From Deltaproteobacteria bacterium (lineage in GTDB: Bacteria > Desulfobacterota > Desulfobulbia > Desulfobulbales > Desulfurivibrionaceae): 36,266 nt of DNA. Each line of letters begins with the position of its first letter. The first letter of the stretch is position 1. Below the pieces are notes generated by a model. It saw nothing but the letters and a program-made list of their open reading frames with translations, did not search any database and had not been told where the DNA came from. This document shows positions 33,113 through 36,266 of this stretch, piece after piece. The translations under genes and the position numbers were made by a program. Where the stretch lies: NCBI GenBank assembly GCA_021802775.1, contig JAJZRJ010000027.1:1-36266 (forward strand). The letters are read 5' to 3'.

Positions 33113-34081
33113 TCAACCCTGCTGCTTGACCAGACACTGCTGGAGGCGACTCACCAGCTCCCCCAGCTCCGGCTTGGAGATCTGGTCGTCAGCGCCCACC
33201 GACTCGCCCTTGTGGCGGGTGGTGTCATTGACCAGCGAAGAAAAGAGCATGACCGGAATCCTCTCGTATTCCGGGTTCCCTTTGATACGGAGGCAGAGAT
33301 GATGGCCATCCATGCGCGGCATCTCGATATCGGCAATCACTGCCAGCACCTTGCGGTCGAGGTCGCCGGCCTGCCGGGTCTCCTCCAGGTAATCCCAGGC
33401 GGCCTGGCCATCGTGATGGGCAATCACCTGATACCCCCCCTTTTCCAGGGTGCGGGTGATCTGCTCGCGAATTACCGAGGAGTCGTCGGCAATCACCACC
33501 GACTTGGCGGCCTGGGCCGCGGTGGCCTGTTGGATGATGGCATGGGCCTCGGCATCGATGGCCATGGCGGGATCGATGTCGGCGCAGATCTTCTCGAAAT
33601 CCACCATCTGGATAATCTGGCCATCCACCAGACAGACGCCGGTGAGACTGCTATGGTAGGCGATCATATCGGGCGGTGGCAGGATCCGGTCCCACGAAAC
33701 GCGATAGACCTTGTCCACGCCGTGGGTGATGAAGCTGAAGAGCTTGCCGTTGATCTCGGTAACCACCACCACCCATTTGGCCTGCGCCTCGGGCGAGAGG
33801 TCCGGCTCGTACTGGAACCAGTGGCAGAGGTCAATGAGGGGGATGGTGCGGTTACGGAGCAGGAAGACCCCCCGCATGGAGGAATGGCTTTCCGGCATCC
33901 CGGTGAGGTTGGTCGGCATGGCCACCAGTTCGCGGATCTTGGCGGCGTTGATGCCGTAGGCGGTGCGATTCACCGCCTTGGTCACCGGATCAAGCCATTG
34001 CAGGTAGAGGGTGATGATCTCCAGCTCGTTGGTGCCTGATTCCAGCAGAATTCCGGTCTGATAGCCGTGCGCATGGGCCAT
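33113..34081 (-). CDS. cheV: CheV-type chemotaxis coupling protein (CheW domain plus receiver)
   Basis: This 322-residue cytoplasmic protein joins a CheW-like coupling domain (about 10-165, with YGINAAKIRELVAMP and FLLRNRTIPLIDLCHWF) to a receiver domain (about 195-318). The receiver has acidic residues in VVIADDSSVIREQ, the phospho-acceptor Asp251 in VIADIEMPRMDG, and Lys303 in ISKPEL. CheV links chemoreceptors to CheA and uses phosphorylation for adaptation. ATG 34081 follows GAGGGGGAG; the frame is open 39 codons further, but that part holds the likely promoter. No other chemotaxis or flagellar gene is in the window. Confidence 0.92.
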   Translation of the reverse strand: MAHAHGYQTGILLESGTNELEIITLYLQWLDPVTKAVNRTAYGINAAKIRELVAMPTNLTGMPESHSSMRGVFLLRNRTIPLIDLCHWFQYEPDLSPEAQAKWVVVVTEINGKLFSFITHGVDKVYRVSWDRILPPPDMIAYHSSLTGVCLVDGQIIQMVDFEKICADIDPAMAIDAEAHAIIQQATAAQAAKSVVIADDSSVIREQITRTLEKGGYQVIAHHDGQAAWDYLEETRQAGDLDRKVLAVIADIEMPRMDGHHLCLRIKGNPEYERIPVMLFSSLVNDTTRHKGESVGADDQISKPELGELVSRLQQCLVKQQG

Positions 34082-34133
34082 GATGGCTCCCCCTCGATTG
34101 GTTGCCGGGCAACGCCGCCCGCGATTTCCTGGT

Positions 34134-34162
34134 ATTCTACTTTTCCTGGGGCAATTGGAAAA
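34134..34162 (-). promoter_or_regulatory. Candidate promoter of cheV
   Basis: On the minus strand, TAGAAT (34134-34139) matches five of six -10 positions, and TTTTCC lies 17 bases upstream (34157-34162), a weak -35 box. The leader would be about 45 bases. Confidence 0.35.
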
Positions 34163-34289
34163 GAAAAAGTAAACAGACTGGCACCTGTTGTCGGCCAAGG
34201 CCGCAAAATGCGCGGTTCCAGCACCAGGCAGCTTTCATTCTGGCTGAACGCCGGCCTGCTTGTCAAGCAAAGTCCGCTGCGGGCAACGG

Positions 34290-34318
34290 TTGCCGGAACA
34301 GAAACGCTGTGCTACAGT
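34290..34318 (+). promoter_or_regulatory. Candidate promoter of the NifU-domain gene
   Basis: TTGCCG at 34290-34295 and TACAGT at 34313-34318 are 17 bases apart, each matching four of six consensus positions, about 47 bases before the ATG. Confidence 0.5.
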
Positions 34319-34364
34319 TGGCAAACGAGACGACGTAACCGATTCCTTCATCAAGGAGTTTCCG

Positions 34365-34586
34365 ATGCGCGACAAGGTGCAGGCGGCACTGGAAAAGGTG
34401 CGGCCCACATTACAGCAGGACGGCGGCGACGTGGTACTGGTCGATGTCACTGCCGAAGGGATCGTGAAGGTCCAACTCACCGGCGTATGCAAGGGCTGCC
34501 CCATGTCCGACGCCACGGTCAAAAACGGCATCGAACGCTTCCTCAAGAGCGAGGTGCCGGAGGTGAAGTCGGTGGAGTCGGTGTAG
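34365..34586 (+). CDS. NifU C-terminal-domain protein (Nfu-type Fe-S carrier)
   Basis: This 73-residue protein consists solely of the NifU C-terminal domain. It has the usual start (VQAALEKVRPTLQQDGGDVVLVDV) and the cluster motif TGVCKGCPMSDATVKNGIE, with Cys42 and Cys45. Two subunits normally share one [4Fe-4S] cluster and pass it to target enzymes. ATG 34365 has AAGGAG six bases upstream; a longer frame to 34260 runs through the promoter. It is a stand-alone gene between cheV (divergent) and a UspA-like gene (convergent). No nif or isc gene is near, so a general Fe-S delivery role is likelier than nitrogen fixation. Confidence 0.92.
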   Translation: MRDKVQAALEKVRPTLQQDGGDVVLVDVTAEGIVKVQLTGVCKGCPMSDATVKNGIERFLKSEVPEVKSVESV

Positions 34587-34642
34587 CGGGAGAAACGGAT
34601 CAACCTTCCGCCTTCTGATGAACCTGTAACCCCAAAATTCAT

Positions 34643-35113
34643 TTAATTCGTTGCAGATTCTTTCCGTTCAGGTTCTTTTTTTACCAGCATTATCGAACAG
34701 GGCATCTTTCTGACCAATTCGTCGTTGCTGCGATTAAAAAAAAGATCTTCCAGGTAGCCCTCTTCGTGGGCAAGCATAACCAGAAGGTCAATTTTTTCTT
34801 CTTCTATGGTTTTCAGAATCTCCTCGGTGGGTTCTCCTTCCCGGACCAGTTCCCGTATGGACATGCCTTTTGTTTTCTCGGATTCGACAAGTTCGGACAG
34901 CATGCGTCTGGCATCCAGCAGAATATTCTCATACTCTTTTTCAAGGGACAAAGTCCCCATGCTCCATCCCCTCAAACCGAAGGGATTGTAAATAGAATGG
35001 ATCACATAAAGTTCCGCCCCATATGCTCGGGCCAGTGAAACACCGTATTGAATGGCTTTTCTGGATGACTGGATCATTCTGCTAACAACCAGAATGCGTT
35101 TATATTCGTTCAT
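34643..35113 (-). CDS. Universal stress protein (UspA family)
   Basis: This 156-residue protein has the UspA fold: an N-terminal strand KRILVVSRM, a helix with SSRKAIQYGVSLARAYGAELYVIHSI, a long charged helix, and a C-terminal portion DLLVMLAHEEGYLEDLFFNRSNDELVRKMPCSIMLVKKE. The last segment corresponds to the usual G-2x-G-9x-G(S/T) nucleotide loop, but the glycines are not kept, so ATP binding is doubtful. ATG 35113 has AAGGAGG upstream; the frame is open far beyond it with no site. The gene is visibly more AT-rich than most of the window. It is the last of three same-strand small stress or envelope genes. Confidence 0.85.
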   Translation of the reverse strand: MNEYKRILVVSRMIQSSRKAIQYGVSLARAYGAELYVIHSIYNPFGLRGWSMGTLSLEKEYENILLDARRMLSELVESEKTKGMSIRELVREGEPTEEILKTIEEEKIDLLVMLAHEEGYLEDLFFNRSNDELVRKMPCSIMLVKKEPERKESATN

Positions 35114-35205
35114 GACAAGCCTCCTTGGTTTACCGGTAGAGCCCCAGCGCTCGCCACCACGGTCAGCAGAGCGCCTAACCAATTTATCCACTATCCCGCA
35201 AGGGG

Positions 35206-35355
35206 CTACCCGCGACGCCGCCCTTGAATAAGGTTGAGCAACACAACGATAATGGCAATCACCAGGAGTAGATGAATGAATCCTCCCATTGTGTGGCTGC
35301 TGATCAAGCCAAGCACCCAGAGAATTATCATGATTACAGCAATCGTCCACAACAT
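35206..35355 (-). CDS. 49-residue membrane protein (lmo0937 family)
   Basis: This very small protein is almost wholly two membrane helices: LWTIAVIMIILWVLGLI, a short turn with SSHTMGG, then FIHLLLVIAIIVVLLNLI and a basic tail QGRRRG. The pattern matches the widespread lmo0937-type family, whose function is unknown and which is often near stress genes. The start ATG at 35355 follows AAGGAGGAGCAG, a strong site. The open frame continues upstream to 35409, but the added residues are polar and unlike the family. It lies 92 bases before the UspA-like gene on the same strand. Confidence 0.85.
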   Translation of the reverse strand: MLWTIAVIMIILWVLGLISSHTMGGFIHLLLVIAIIVVLLNLIQGRRRG

Positions 35356-35499
35356 CTGCTGCTCCTCCTTGTGTTGGTTGGTGAAACCGGAAATTACGGA
35401 GCGGAACATCGCTCGCCCAATGCCTCCCCCATTTCTGGAGCCTCCTTCTGTCTCAAGTAGAGGCCACGGAACATCGGCTTGTCATATGTACCATCTTGG

Positions 35500-35527
35500 C
35501 TCCCCGGAGCAGCAATTCTCCGGGGAG
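35500..35527 (-). terminator. Hairpin downstream of the BON-domain gene
   Basis: A perfect ten-base stem (CTCCCCGGAG and CTCCGGGGAG, eight-base loop) lies about 30 bases past the BON gene stop. No T-run follows, so it may be an RNA-stabilising or partial terminator hairpin rather than a full stop. Confidence 0.45.
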
Positions 35528-35558
35528 TACCCCGAAAGATGGCGCCAAACCAGACGAT

Positions 35559-35879
35559 TTACTGCCTCCCCTTTAATCGCATGGCATTCTTGACCGATGT
35601 CACCCCCCGGACGCCACGCGCAACGTCGACCGCTCTGTCAATGTCGGCCTGAGAATTAACAAAGCCGCTCAACTGAACCACGCCCTTGAAAGTTTCGACG
35701 TTGATCTCGCTCGATTTCAGCGAAGCATCGTTGAAAATTGCCGCCTTCACTTTGGTGGTAATAACGGAATCGTCAAAATACTCTCCGGTTCCCTCTTGTC
35801 TTGCCGTCGATGCACAACCCAGAAAAGAACCCAGCAGCATAACGAGAAAAAGCGTAACAAACAGATGGGACATTTTCAT
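35559..35879 (-). CDS. BON-domain lipoprotein (OsmY-like)
   Basis: This 106-residue envelope protein has a lipoprotein signal (HLFVTLFLVMLLGSFLGC, lipobox FLGC with Cys22) and one BON domain: DDSVITTKVKAAIFNDASLKSSEINVETFKGVVQLSGFVNSQADIDRAVDVARGV and the terminal GVTSVKNAMRL. BON domains bind phospholipid and are found in osmotic-shock proteins such as OsmY. Here the protein should sit in a membrane, probably facing the periplasm. ATG 35879 follows GGAGGAG. It is the first of three minus-strand stress-like genes at the right end. The region is more AT-rich than the rest of the window. Confidence 0.88.
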   Translation of the reverse strand: MKMSHLFVTLFLVMLLGSFLGCASTARQEGTGEYFDDSVITTKVKAAIFNDASLKSSEINVETFKGVVQLSGFVNSQADIDRAVDVARGVRGVTSVKNAMRLKGRQ

Positions 35880-36266
35880 TTGGCTCCTCCGTGTGGGTGC
35901 GTTTCTTTTGATGTTCGTTCCGCCAGAAAGCTGCTTCCGGCCCTGCAAGACCATGAATAAGCCGCTCAACACTCCATTAATGCGACAGGCAAGTTCGGGG
36001 ACTTACCCTTTACTAATATACCATAAGTTAGCCGACTCGGGCCGAATCAATTCTTGGCGGAAAAACAGGACCCGGCATCAGTCTGTCTCAATCGTCGGCC
36101 TCAACCAAGCGCCCACTGCCCACTGATTGCAGCAGCCCCTTTTCTTATGTGGCCATCTGTCAATACCGTTTATCAAAAGACCTTCTCTTAACTCTTAAGC
36201 ACCTTGTGAAAGGTTGCCTTTTCTTATTCGCGCCTTGCTGCGCCGAGTACCGATCCGGTACCAGAA
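35880..36266. other. Right-end region without a supported gene
   Basis: About 390 bases, AT-rich compared with the window. It must contain the promoter of the BON gene. A TATATT on the minus strand near 36015-36022 is a possible -10, without a convincing -35. Open frames here lack ribosome sites. I see no RNA gene, repeat or terminator. Confidence 0.5.

Noticed and set aside
34643-35350. Long 235-codon version of the UspA-like gene
   Set aside because: The extra N-terminus overlaps the small membrane-protein gene and has no site; ATG 35113 has AAGGAGG.

Overview
The window is a GC-rich, densely coded piece of a bacterial chromosome. No integrase, transposase, phage gene or CRISPR array is visible. 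The gene content (Tol envelope system, RecCBD, CheV, an NfuA-like Fe-S protein, phosphoenolpyruvate synthase, and a polyferredoxin beside an HtrA protease) fits an anaerobic Gram-negative. A Desulfobacterota (former Deltaproteobacteria) member, possibly Desulfobulbia-like, is my best guess. That placement is inferred from gene order and protein style; no marker gene proves it.

Layout. Positions 1-1760 are a toxin-antitoxin patch: a decayed Phd-type antitoxin leader at the left edge, an intact VapBC pair on the plus strand, and a Phd/ParE operon on the minus strand with a third small gene of unknown function. Next come leucyl aminopeptidase (minus) and a CNNM/CorC-type membrane protein (plus). 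A minus-strand operon follows: MgtE magnesium transporter, HtrA-type protease, NapH/NosR-like polyferredoxin. It is transcribed from a good sigma-70-like promoter. After a conserved 93-residue unknown and an HD-GYP protein comes an initiator tRNA with its own promoter and terminator.

A tight minus-strand operon (hom, an ApgM-type phosphoglycerate mutase homologue, a 4HBT thioesterase) faces away from the plus-strand tolQ-tolR-tolA-tolB-cpoB operon, which lacks pal. A strong bidirectional terminator separates cpoB from the convergent phosphoenolpyruvate synthase gene. A phosphohexomutase diverges from that gene, and a PAS/histidine kinase/receiver hybrid follows. The hybrid kinase ends five bases from the tail of an overlapping recC-recB-recD operon on the minus strand.

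The right end carries cheV, a small NifU-domain gene and, in more AT-rich DNA, three small stress or envelope genes on the minus strand: a BON-domain lipoprotein, a 49-residue membrane protein and a UspA-like protein.

How the genes work together. TolQRA-TolB-CpoB couples the proton-motive force to outer-membrane constriction, and the YbgC-type thioesterase often encoded with tol genes sits nearby on the other strand. Phosphoenolpyruvate synthase and the phosphohexomutase both point to gluconeogenesis and sugar-phosphate supply. The hom-apgM overlap is the arrangement behind the proposal that this mutase homologue replaces homoserine kinase. RecBCD repairs double-strand breaks. I did not find a clear undescribed multi-gene system. 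The best candidates for novelty are the third gene of the ParE operon, the transition-biased decayed antitoxin copy, the MgtE-HtrA-polyferredoxin operon and the conserved 93-residue protein.
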